A DNA stretch of 12,431 nucleotides from Rhizopus sp. PT2906 (lineage: Eukaryota; Mucoromycota; Mucoromycetes; Mucorales; Rhizopodaceae), in NCBI GenBank assembly GCA_025529335.1, contig JAMYHX010000786.1, positions 1-12,431 of the forward strand. The letters are read 5' to 3'. Under the pieces are notes generated by a model. That model did no database searches. It had not been told where the DNA came from and worked only from the letters and a program-made list of their open reading frames with translations. Both the position numbers and the translations under genes were made by a program. Positions 1 to 8,157 of the stretch are shown here, one piece after another. Each line of letters opens with the position of its first letter. Within the stretch, counting starts at the first letter, position 1.

Positions 1-135
1 CTTCACATTATTAAATTCTAATCTAAGGCTGTCCAGTTCACTCTTTGATATAAAATACGAATTTATCATAACTATACGTGATTGATCTTGGTTCATTTGT
101 TGATAATAAATATCAACATTTCTTTTTATCTCTTT
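1..135 (-). CDS. possible partial exon running off the left edge
   Basis: On the minus strand a frame is open from the window edge to about 252. A good splice acceptor (pyrimidine-rich stretch ending TTTTCAAG at 146-136) would start an exon at 135. The 45 codons from there read as charged and polar protein (EIKRNVDIYYQQ, then SELDSLRLEFNNVK), which could form a coiled coil. The first in-frame ATG inside it is at 96-94. I do not recognise a family. No stop interrupts the frame, but 84 open codons could still arise by chance, and the plus strand from 278 on carries another pseudogene, so this is a weak call. Confidence 0.33.
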
Positions 136-277
136 CTTGAAAAGAAACAAACATAATGATTTTATAAAAGTCATATTTAACTTAACTCTGCAGATTGAAA
201 ATGTTTTTCTGGGTGATATCATACGTAATAGGTAGAGGTGGTGCCTGTAGTACTAACCTAATTTCTGGTGCATGTAG

Positions 278-1062
278 TGTTTTCTTCCTGATAATGATGA
301 TGGACTTATACGTACAAATACGAAAAATTCAGCATTGGATAAAATTTATATTCAGATTTCAAACTACACCTCACGATTCAGAAGCGTAGAAGACGAATCT
401 TCTGCATTCAAATATTGGGCAAAGAAAACAAGACCAAACTTCATGTCCCTGGCAATAAAGCGTAGACGAGTCAAAGACGAGAATAATAATGTAAAGAGTG
501 TCAGAACGCATCATTTATTTGTATTAGATAAGAAGCACTGGGGTGAAATGTTATAACATTTAAAAATAAAAGTAAAAAAATTCTAACTTTCTAAACAGTA
601 CAATTAGTTGATGCTATCGTTAACCCAGATGGTTATACACAAGACGATCTTGAAGATATGAAAAGAACAAGGATGTATAGTAATAGGATACGCTAGAAAG
701 TCGGATATCCCTCTTGTTAAAGACAATGTCAGAGTCAAAAAAACATCCAGAGTATGATAGATATACTTTGCGAGAGATCAGGAGCAGATGAGGTATATGT
801 TTCACCGTGCACCAATTCTACTGAGCCAATTGCTTCTCGTGACGTCAATGTCAACAAAGGTACGATTTCGTCTTTGCATCAATGCAGTGGTGATACTCAG
901 GGTAAGTAAGAGATGTCAAAATAATGCATTACGTAACTAACGTGCTCGTTGTAAAAGACATGCTTAAGTGCATCCGTGTAAAAAAAAGCGCCTGTAGTGA
1001 TTGCATGCCTCACTTATGCGGGATTCACGACTGATTTCAATGATATGAAGGATTTTTTAAGG
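278..1062 (+). pseudogene. serine-recombinase-like (IS607 TnpA-type) gene, decayed
   Basis: Enzymes of this type cut and rejoin DNA with a serine nucleophile and move IS607-like elements. Seen here: exon 1 is open from 278 to 542; a 56-bp intron (543-598, GTGAAA donor, CTAAC branch, CAG acceptor) joins it to 599, giving HW-VQLVDAIVNPDG. After a one-base shift the frame from 677 reads VIGYARKSD, the N-terminal motif of serine recombinases (Tyr-x-Arg-x-Ser, the Ser expected to be catalytic). A second shift near 754 leads to ERSGADEVYVSP and SRDVNVNKG. A second 56-bp intron (902-957, GTAAGT donor, ACTAAC branch) continues with DMLKCIRVKK, then after an extra A in the A-run at 981-987, APVVIACLTYAGFTTDFND to 1062. 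At least three frameshifts make it inactive. The match to fungal recombinase-like proteins is from memory of the family; the motif and introns are seen directly. Confidence 0.55.
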
Positions 1063-1124
1063 TAATAGGGAAAAGGTAACATCATCGCTTAGAGTACAGA
1101 AGTTAAAATAGATATCATAAGAAT

Positions 1125-1262
1125 ATAAGGCATGTGGTGTTTGATAATTATGCAAACAAAAGGCAATTCTGCACCTATTCTCATGATGAAGTATTGGATA
1201 ATCCGTACATTGCTGAGAAGCTTAAGTGTAGTAGAGCTTTCTGGTGGAGTAAAGTCAAACAA
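1125..1262 (+). pseudogene. unassigned coding remnant between recombinase and Fanzor parts
   Basis: An open frame ends at a TAG at 1263-1265 and contains protein-like sequence (VFDNYANKRQFCTYSHDEV, then NPYIAEKLKCSRAFWW). Just before it, another frame reads EVKIDIIRI. Both lie between the recombinase-like remnant and the Fanzor C-terminus, so this may be the end of the first or the start of the second. I cannot decide. The longer plus frame at 1132-1404 overlaps it in a different register and looks like its shadow, although its end (KMVKILEIVPEV-like) could also be part of the remnant. No motif identifies a function. Confidence 0.3.
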
Positions 1263-1479
1263 TAGTAACACTGAGGTGCAACATCATATATCAAAATTAT
1301 ACAAAAATATGGTGAAAATACTTGAAATCGTACCAGAAGTTTCAAAGAAACAAGTATTACAGTCCGTTTTTTTTTTTAGTAAAGTATCTAATGTCTACTA
1401 TTAATCTTTTATTCAATAATACTTACTATTATTGTTCTATAGATAACGATATCTATTTCGAGAGATTATTATGCCATGA

Positions 1480-1938
1480 AACTTGAAATGACAAGAGAGA
1501 TATTAGAGGAATTTACTGTTCCTTTGCTTAGCTTATGGAAGCATTTAACAGAAAATTGCCATTTCTCAATAAATCAAGTTTCTCAATACAATACTGATAT
1601 AGAAGTGCGAAAAGAACGCTTCTTCATCATGAGGGAATAGTAAGCAAGTGGAAAGAAGCAGTGTTTCTGGTGTCTTTTGGCGAGGGTTAAAAAGAAGAGA
1701 AGCAGCTGGAGATCTCATCGCCGTTACAATTGATGAATACAAGACTTCCAAAGTTTGCAATGCTTGTAGTAACGATCCTCTTGCAAGAATGTCTGAATTA
1801 AAAGGCTGTAGTGTCCTGGTTTGTAACACCTATAAGACATTATGGCAACGAGATATCAACGCTTGTAAGAATATGCTGTCTATTTCTCTTTCGATTTGGG
1901 ATAGAAGAGGTCGACCTTCAAAATATAGAAGAAATTAA
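1480..1938 (+). pseudogene. Fanzor/TnpB-type RNA-guided nuclease, C-terminal remnant
   Basis: Fanzor proteins are eukaryotic relatives of TnpB and Cas12 that cut DNA with a RuvC nuclease guided by an RNA made from the 3' end of their element. The frame 1648-1938 (96 codons; the ATG is internal, not a true start) reads VSGVFWRGLKRREAAGD, then VTIDEYKTSKVC, then a zinc ribbon: CxxC at residues 37 and 40, one Cys at 59, and Tyr at 62 where the fourth Cys is expected. LWQRDINACKNM follows, the RuvC-III motif with the catalytic Asp at residue 69. The tail DRRGRPSKYRRN is basic. Upstream, 1480-1645 holds only shifted pieces (e.g. LFLCLAYGS near 1520), so the RuvC-I and RuvC-II parts are lost or scrambled. 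It follows the recombinase-like remnant, the gene order of IS607-type elements. The family call rests on motifs; full-length alignment was not possible. Confidence 0.65.
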
Positions 1939-1954
1939 ATGTTTTTTAAAATCG

Positions 1955-1999
1955 CTGTAATGAACACGGTTTCCCTTCGGGGGATAAAGGTTATTACAG
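1955..1999 (+). ncRNA. candidate Fanzor guide-RNA (omega/fRNA) scaffold hairpin
   Basis: Starting 17 bp after the Fanzor-like stop codon, CTGTAAT (1955-1961) pairs with ATTACAG (1993-1999). AAC pairs with GTT after a one-base bulge, and the stem continues with TTTCCC against GGG..AAA, closed by a C(TTCG)G loop at 1975-1980, one of the most stable tetraloops. About 16 pairs form with small bulges. Known biology: TnpB and Fanzor guide RNAs are transcribed from the 3' end of the ORF and the following element end, and contain conserved stems. That this stem is such a scaffold is inference. A simple transcription terminator is less likely in fungal nuclear DNA. Confidence 0.42.
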
Positions 2000-2026
2000 G
2001 TAAAAAAAAAAAGCTTTGATTTTTAC
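2000..2026 (+). repeat. second small inverted repeat after the hairpin
   Basis: GTAAAAA (2000-2006) is the reverse complement of TTTTTAC (2020-2026), with AAGCTT in the loop. It abuts the TTCG-loop hairpin and may mark the right end of the same decayed element. The stem is almost all A-T, so chance in AT-rich DNA is possible. Confidence 0.3.
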
Positions 2027-2066
2027 ATCAGTTCGGCGTGATTGTAGAATTAAATTTCCAGGTGCA

Positions 2067-2081
2067 ATGGTCGGTCATTGA
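2067..2081 (+). promoter_or_regulatory. minimal upstream ORF and T-rich leader before TUP1
   Basis: An ATG at 2067 opens a four-codon reading frame ending in TGA at 2081, 71 bp before the TUP1 start. It is followed by a pyrimidine-rich tract (about 2088-2130) of the kind common in fungal 5' leaders. If the transcript starts upstream of 2067, this uORF could lower TUP1 translation. The transcription start is not visible, so this is only a possibility. No clear TATA box lies between the element remnant and the gene. Confidence 0.25.
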
Positions 2082-2152
2082 AATTTTCTGCTTCTCTTTT
2101 TTTTTTTCTCTCTTGTTACTTTTTTATTCCAAAGACTTCTCTACTAAAAAAT

Positions 2153-4305
2153 ATGTCTGTTTATAATCATAGACCTATGGGTCCACCTACACCCAGTCGT
2201 CTAATGGAATTGCTAGATGCTGTTAAAAACGAATACGATCAGCTTGCTCAAGAAGTCATGGTTTGCAAAAGTCAAAGAGATGAATATGAACATAAGAGTA
2301 CATTAGTACTTTTTATAAACAAGCAAGGAGTTAACGTTATTTTCCTTAGTGAACAGTCAGATTCAAGAAATGAATTTGTTTCAACAAAACTTGATGGACC
2401 TTGAACGAACTCAACAAATGATCAAGAAACAGTAAGATTCTTTCTTTTTGTTTCCATTCAATCTCATTTTCAAATAGATATGAAGAAGAGATTGCCCGTC
2501 TTCGTCAACAGTTGGAACAAGTAAGAAAGTATACAAATATATATTTATAGTGACTAAGTACAATAAAAAGGTTCAACATTCACAACATAGTGGAGCACCA
2601 CCTCAACCACCTGTAGGTAGTGCAACATATGGAGGTAACATCAAAATATATATCCCCTTTTTTGCTTTACTTAAAAGTATATAGGCCCTGCTGGATATCA
2701 ACCACAGCAGCCACCACCATCGCTAATGGATACAAAGCCTCCAGTACATCATCCTGGCTATCCAGTAGGACCTCCACCTACGGCAAGTCCACATATTCCA
2801 CCCAATTCTGCTCCAGCACCTCCCCATCCTTCGGCTGGAACACCTTATATGAACGGTGGATCACCTCTTCCTTCTAATGCTCCACCACCACAATGTAAGA
2901 TAGAAATCATTCTTTATACGTTTACTTACATTGAACAGTACCAAGAGGAGGTAGTCTTACGAAAGGTGGAGCTGGCCCTCAAACACCTAATGAACCATTA
3001 GGTGATATCAATCCTGAAAGTGTGCCTGCCAACATGAAGGTAGAAGGTCAAGATTGGTTTGCATTGTAAATGTCTCCTTTTTTTTGTTTTAAGAACGATG
3101 ATTAGTAACAACTTTATTATAGATTTAATCCCAAGGCAACCCGTTACCTCAAGGTTGATCTTCTTCATACATTTGATCATGGCAGTGTTGTCTGTTGCGT
3201 CAAGTTTAGCTCTGATGGCCGTTATCTTGCTGCAGGTTGTAATCAAGCAACCTATATTTATGATACTCTTGCTGCCACTCGTGTCGCGTAAGTATGCTTT
3301 ATGTTTCCCCAGTCTGTTGCTTAAACAATCCCTAGTGTTCTTCAAGATGAAAATGCAGGACGTGAAGGCGATTTATATATTCGCTCTGTCAGCTTCAGTC
3401 CTGATGGAAAATATTTGGCTACTGGTGCTGAAGATAAGCAAATCAGAGTAAGTTATTGATGACGTGAACCATCATGAAACTCATACAGTTTAGATTTGGG
3501 ATATTACAAAGAAGCGCATTCGCGGCATTTTATCTGGACACGAACAAGACATTTATTCATTGGAGTTCAGCCGCGACGGACGCATTCTCGTGTCTGGATC
3601 AGGAGACCGTACTGCTCGTATTTGGGACTGGCAAACGCTTCGTTGCTTGCATGAACTGCGTATTAATGATGTCGAACAACAGGATCTAGGCGTCACTAGT
3701 GTAGCTATATCACCTGATAGCCGCCTTGTAGCCGCAGGCAGTTTAGATAAAGTTGTCCGTGTCTGGGATGCGGTCACTGGTCAATTACTCGAACGTCTAG
3801 AAGGACACAAGGACAGTGTTTACTCTGTTGCGTTTATGCCAGATGGAAAGACATTAGTGAGTGGAAGTTTAGATAAGACACTACGTATGTGGCAACTTGG
3901 TACAGGTGAAAGAGGATATGACCGTAGTAAAAATGCCTGTATTCAAGTGTTTACAGGCCACAAGGTAAACAATACATACAAGATAGGATGTTGGCTGATC
4001 TTTTCCCTTTAGGATTTTGTGTTGTCCGTTGCAACAACACCTGATGGTAATTGGATTGTATCTGGCTCAAAAGATCGTGGTGTGCAGTTTTGGGACCCAC
4101 GTACGGGACAAACACAATTCATGCTTCAAGGTCATAAGAATTCAGGTAAGGAATATAAATACAAACAAAGTAAAGAAAAATAAACATCTTTTTTTTTTTT
4201 CTAGTTATTTCTGTTGCTACCAGCCCTGGACATAAGCCAATGTTTGCTACAGGCTCAGGTGATAATCGTGCACGTATTTGGAGTTATGAGCCTTTAGGAC
4301 CTTAA
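2153..4305 (+). CDS. TUP1: Tup1-type WD40 transcriptional co-repressor
   Basis: Tup1 forms a nuclear complex with Ssn6/Cyc8 that DNA-bound repressors recruit to shut genes off (glucose, mating, stress and morphogenesis genes). Inferred exons: 2153-2297, 2350-2431, 2478-2520, 2571-2634, 2685-2894, 2939-3065, 3123-3287, 3336-3447, 3494-3964, 4013-4145, 4205-4305. They join in frame to 550 residues with no stop; the ten introns are 44-59 bp with GT-AG ends. Residues about 14-92 form the Tup_N helical tetramerisation domain (SRLMELLDAVKNEYDQLAQE, later YEEEIARLRQQLEQ). 91-190 is a Pro/Gln/Ser-rich linker. WFALFNPK at about 221-228 leads into seven WD40 blades (242-547) with clear GH...D..W/IWD signatures. 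ATG 2153 is the first in-frame ATG and gives MSVYNHRP. Length and domain order fit the family. The gene looks intact. Exon borders are from reading frame and splice signals, not transcripts. Confidence 0.93.
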
Positions 4306-4346
4306 ATGATTTTACGTTTGTTAGAGAAGTCGATAATAATAATAAT

Positions 4347-4352
4347 AATAAA
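4347..4352 (+). terminator. AATAAA polyadenylation-type signal for TUP1
   Basis: AATAAA lies 42 bp past the TUP1 stop codon at the end of an AAT repeat, followed by an A-run and then a T-run. The position is usual for a fungal 3' end signal, but the AT-rich context makes such hexamers common. Confidence 0.35.
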
Positions 4353-4403
4353 AAAGGATATAAATTTTTTTTTCTTTTGCTCCCACGCGTAGGAAAATTA
4401 ATA

Positions 4404-4415
4404 TTTTTTGTGGGG
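4404..4415 (+). promoter_or_regulatory. Mig1/CreA-like carbon-repression site
   Basis: TTTTTTGTGGGG fits the yeast Mig1 consensus (an AT stretch, one base, then SYGGGG) and contains the filamentous-fungal CreA core SYGGRG. It is 291 bp upstream of the acetyl-CoA synthetase ATG and 150 bp upstream of its TATA box. Only one such site was seen in this gap. Function is inference. Confidence 0.35.
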
Positions 4416-4564
4416 AAAATCAAATCATGAGAGATAGAGAGAGAGAACTCGGGGATCAGAGTATGACAAAATGAGACAAGTATCATTTACAATACAACAT
4501 GCATTCAAATGAAGAAGTGTAGAGGTAATTAAAACGTTCATCTTGGTTTTGCCTAGAGACAGGG

Positions 4565-4572
4565 TATATAAG
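4565..4572 (+). promoter_or_regulatory. TATA box of the acetyl-CoA synthetase gene
   Basis: TATATAAG is an exact match to the eukaryotic TATA consensus, 134 bp before the ATG. It is followed at 4655-4695 by a 41-bp T/C-rich tract directly upstream of the start, typical of well-expressed fungal genes. Transcription probably starts between the two. Confidence 0.5.
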
Positions 4573-4705
4573 AAGACTGTAAATATATGCATACTTCATG
4601 TGATCATAAAGGGAAAAAAAAAAAAGATTGTACTCATACAAAAAGAAATTTAAACTTTTCTTTTCTTTTTTTTTTTCCTTTTCTTTCTTTTTTCTGTACT
4701 AAAGC

Positions 4706-6852
4706 ATGACTGTGAACGATTCAAATACTTGTATGAGTGAAGAAAAGACATATCCAGTTCCATCAAGATTATTAAATGACAACCAACTCCCCAAGCCATT
4801 TATTTCGAGCTTTGAGGAGTATCAGAAATTGTGGGAAGAGAGTGTGAATGATCCGAATGCATTCTTTGGAAATGTAAAGAAGATAATTATGTTGTCATGC
4901 TTGTTTACTTATACATAACATAGCTTGCTAAAGAGTTATTACATTGGTCAAAACCATTTGAAACAGTTCAAAGTGGTAGTCTAAAGGAAGGTGATGTTGC
5001 TTGGTTCTTGGAAGGAGAACTGAACGCTTCATTCAACTGCGTTGATCGTCACGCTTTGGCTACACCAGATAAGGTTTGTTTGTTTTTTTATTTTTGGTTC
5101 TTGAACACGAGGCTTATCTATAATTAGGTTGCTATCATACACGAAGGAGATGAGCCTGGAAATGTACGAAAAATCACCTACCGTGAACTATTACAAGAGG
5201 TCTGCCGTGTTGCTAACGTGCTCAAGTCACTCGATGTCCGTAAAGGTGATAATGTTGCTATTTATATGCCCATGGTTCCAGAAGCTGTCTTTGCCATGTT
5301 GGCCTGTGCTCGTATCGGCGCTGTTCACTCGGTGGTCTTTGCCGGTTTCTCTTCAGAATCTCTCCGTGACCGTATCAATGATTGCGGTGCTCGTGTTATC
5401 CTGACATCTGACGAAGGACGACGTGGAGGCAAGAATATTGCCACAAAACGTATCGTAGACGAAGCTCTCAAGAATACTCCCACCATTGAACATGTCTTGA
5501 TGTTACGTCGTACAGGATCTGAAGTTCCATTTACCCCTGGCCGTGATCTCTGGTGGCATGAAGAAACCCTCAAGGTTCGTCCTTATTGCTGTCCCGAAAA
5601 TGTGAATGCTGAGCACCCATTGTTCTTGCTGTATACATCAGGATCCACTGGTACACCCAAGGGTGTTGTGCACACCACAGCTGGTTACTTGCTTGGTGCT
5701 ACTGCGACTGTTAAATATGTCTTTGATTATCATCCAGAGGATATCTATGCTTGTATGGCTGACATCGGTTGGATCACAGGACATACCTATCTCGTCTACG
5801 GTCCTCTGTCTCTAGGTGCTACTTCCCTTTTATTTGAATCTACGCCTACGTATCCCACACCTTCACGTTTCTGGGAAACTGTTGAAAAACACCGTGTGAC
5901 ACAATTCTATACTGCCCCTACTGCCATTCGTGCCCTCCGTCGACTGGGCGACGAATGGGTCGACAGGTGTGATCTGTCATCTCTTCGTGTGATCGGCTCA
6001 GTAGGCGAGCCTATTAACCCTGAAGCCTGGGAATGGTATTATGACAAAGTGGGAAAACGACAGTGTGCGGTTGTGGACACCTACTGGCAGACTGAAACAG
6101 GCTCAATCATTATCACACCCTTACCTGGCGCAACACCGACCAAGCCAGGATCAGCCACATTCCCATTCTTTGGTATTAAGCCAGTGATATTGGACCCTGC
6201 CTCAGGTAAAGAGCTTGAAGGAAATGATGTGACAGGTGTCTTGGCTATTTCTCAGCCTTGGCCATCCATGGCACGCAGTGTTTACAACAACCACAACAGA
6301 TATCTTGATACCTACCTCTACCCTTACAAGGGTTATTACTTCACTGGTGATGGTGCTACACGCGATAAGGATGGATTCATTTGGATTCGTGGTCGTGTCG
6401 ATGGTAAGCAACTTTTACATTGAATGTCACAATCATACTCATATTTTAATATAGATGTCATCAACGTATCGGGACATCGCCTTTCAACTGCAGAAATCGA
6501 ATCAGCCTTAATCCTTCACCACTCTGTAGCTGAAGCAGCTGTTGTCGGTGGTCATGATGACTTGACAGGTCAATGCATTCACGCATTTGCTACACTCAAG
6601 CCCAACATTGAAGATTCCGAAGGCCTTGAAAAGGAACTGGCCTTACAAGTACGCAAGGTGATCGGTCCATTTGCTACACCCAAGCGTATTTATGTGATCA
6701 CTGATTTACCCAAAACTCGCTCAGGTAAAATTATGCGTCGTATCTTGCGAAAGATTGTCAATGGTGAACATGATTCCTTGGGTGACATATCTACATTGGC
6801 TGATCCTTCTGTTGTTGAACAACTCATCAAACACGTCCATGGAAAGAAATAA
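4706..6852 (+). CDS. ACS: acetyl-CoA synthetase (AMP-forming)
   Basis: The enzyme (EC 6.2.1.1) makes acetyl-CoA from acetate, ATP and CoA through an acetyl-AMP intermediate, in cytosol and nucleus; it feeds the glyoxylate cycle, lipid synthesis and histone acetylation. Inferred exons 4706-4873, 4924-5073, 5128-6403 and 6455-6852 join in frame to 663 residues, the normal length; introns are 50-54 bp. Motifs in order: the N-terminal FEEYQKLWEESV lid helix; phosphate-binding YTSGSTGTPKG at 275-285; DTYWQTETGS at 423-432, which contacts AMP and acetate; YFTGDGATRDKDGF and RGRVDDVINVSGHR (the second spans intron 3), the hinge that switches between the two half-reactions; and TRSGKIMRR with the catalytic Lys at about 623, the residue silenced by acetylation in bacterial and animal enzymes. 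The Trp-containing acetate pocket region (YGPLSLGAT and after) is present. The gene looks intact. ATG 4706 is the first in frame after the T-rich leader. Confidence 0.96.
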
Positions 6853-7280
6853 AAAAATTATTTCATGTTGTTGCATATTCATAAAATACATAAAAAATAA
6901 AAAAAACAATCGAGTGTATATCATTCATTCTGTCCTTTTCTCATAGATCACCGTTTTGTGTTAATGGCGACCCTTTCTCTCTTGGTTTGATCGAGGTCGA
7001 ATCATATTCAAAACTGTTGTATATATATATGACATCATGAAGAATACCAATAATTGTATTCATTTGAAATGCGTCTATGGTTTTGTTTAATGATTTCCGC
7101 ATTTCGAGGCAACCGTACGACTGTATTCTCAGTAATCTATGCTACCTTCAAATAAAAGAGAAAACTGTACAAAATGAAGAGGAAAAAATGAACGCTACTT
7201 CACTTTCTCGTGTGATATATTCAACATGTCTAAAGCTCGTATTTTAAAATATCAATACAAAATTTACAAATTTATTTGGT
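6853..7280. other. intergenic region after ACS
   Basis: An A-rich stretch follows the stop codon at once and includes AATAAA at 6896-6901, a likely 3' end signal. The rest is AT-rich sequence with a short (AT)n run near 7020-7030. I find no credible gene, RNA gene or repeat here. It separates the plus-strand gene pair from a minus-strand pseudogene that converges on it. Confidence 0.6.
6896..6901 (+). terminator. AATAAA polyadenylation-type signal for ACS
   Basis: The hexamer is 43 bp after the stop codon in an A-rich stretch, a usual position for a fungal polyadenylation element. Similar A-rich words nearby weaken the assignment to this exact copy. Confidence 0.35.
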
Positions 7281-8157
7281 TCATTTTGATGTAAAGAATG
7301 GACTCGAAAGGTGCATTCTCGCTTTGTCGTTTTCCTCTGTTAATTTCAAGGTGCTTGGGTTGACTACAGCATCTAATCTCTCTGTTGGAGGTGTGGAGAA
7401 TAGATGCTGTACAAGCTTACTGTGATGTTCTTGTTGAAGCCCTATTATCTTGTCAGTAGCTTCTTCCAGCAAGCCCTTGTAAAGTATAAAATCATTAGTT
7501 ATGTGCTCTTGCTAACATTTTTTTTTGTAAAACTCACTTTCATTGCCCAGTAGAAGCTTATTACATTTAAAAAGTCTACTCTTCGTTTTTCAAATTGAGT
7601 CTGTAGATTGGGCCTTCTTTCCAGCCAAAGCTCATACAACCTTCCTTTGTCTTCATACCTTACGCTCCACAAGTATATGACTTTGTCTAAGCATTTAGTT
7701 TTTAAAAACTTTGTGTGTTTAGTAGAAGCATATTTTTTATACCTGTTGCATGGGCGAAAAACACTTTTACTTGACCAAATTTTTGAATTGATCCATAGTA
7801 ATAAGTGTCAGCTATTGTTTTCGACATCGACAAAGCTCCGAGTAACCCCATATGATGATCAAAAGATACCTTGGGGTGATCGTTGCAGCCAAACTATGAC
7901 GGTGTCTCAAGAAGTAGAGCCTCTAAGCGACAAATACCATGTAGCTTTATTAGTCTGCATCATCTCTGCCCAAGCCCACAGAATTCAACTGAGTTGACAA
8001 TACTGTCAATGATGTTTCTCCAATGCTGAACTCTGCTTTTCTATTTTGTCTGGTATTCCCACCCCAAGCGAGTCTGCTACAACTTTCAAATAAGGATATA
8101 CATACAAATCGTTGAAGGCTGCTTCAAGTTTGGCGATGCTTTGGTTTGTCTTGTATA
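7281..8157 (-). pseudogene. decayed copy of a Mucorales gene family of unknown function
   Basis: Reading the minus strand from 8157 down, one frame gives SIAKLEAAFNDLYVYPYLKV, stops at TGA near 8010, then continues with LEALLLETPS, a TAG, HPKVSFDHHMGLLGAL, KTIADTYYYGSIQKFGQVKV and FFAHATG to about 7742. After a gap, IYLWSVRYEDKGRLYELW and VISFYWAMK run to a GTGAGT donor at 7537. A 62-bp intron (7537-7476) joins the last exon (7475-7281), GLLEEATDKIIGLQQEHH through NPSTLKLTEENDK. At least three in-frame stops and probable shifts show it is dead. I recall similar uncharacterised proteins with the LETSGHFG...FDHHK...VKVFF pattern from Mucorales, but cannot verify this. No catalytic motif or known domain is visible. 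The start is missing, so the copy is truncated or its first exon lies unrecognised upstream. Confidence 0.6.

Larger units (their letters stand above)
4306..4705. other. TUP1-ACS intergenic region
   Basis: These 400 bp contain no gene. In order they hold an (AAT)n microsatellite at 4333-4350 merging into a polyadenylation-like AATAAA, a GTGGGG site at 4410-4415, a short GA-rich run (about 4432-4446), a TATA box at 4565 and a long T/C-rich tract at 4655-4695 just before the acetyl-CoA synthetase ATG. The region must serve both as the TUP1 3' end and the promoter of the next gene, since both genes point the same way. Confidence 0.7.

Noticed and set aside
195..389. 64-codon plus-strand reading frame
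   Set aside because: It overlaps the recombinase exon 1 in another register; the frame from 278 (through KYWAKKTRPNF) looks like protein and splices in frame, whereas this one is hydrophobic and leads nowhere.
278..2000. Bacterial insertion sequence as contamination
   Set aside because: The recombinase part carries two proper spliceosomal introns and the whole region is continuous with intron-rich fungal genes.
2078..2152. N-terminal extension of TUP1 from an upstream TTG
   Set aside because: The extra residues are translated from a T-rich leader and include no family sequence; MSVYNHRP from ATG 2153 is the expected fungal Tup1 start.
4333..4446. (AAT)n and GA-rich runs as functional sites
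   Set aside because: Simple microsatellites in a 3' region; nothing links them to regulation apart from the AATAAA at the end of the AAT run.
5129..5404. 91-codon plus-strand frame overlapping ACS exon 3
   Set aside because: Out of register with the enzyme, whose frame continues from the acceptor at 5127 with conserved residues throughout.
5325..5573. Minus-strand 82-codon frame inside the acetyl-CoA synthetase gene
   Set aside because: It is a complementary shadow of strongly conserved enzyme sequence; it has no independent motif or promoter.
6985..7005. GGTCGAATC resembling a tRNA B box
   Set aside because: No matching A box, acceptor stem or T-arm stem could be formed around it, so it is not a tRNA gene.
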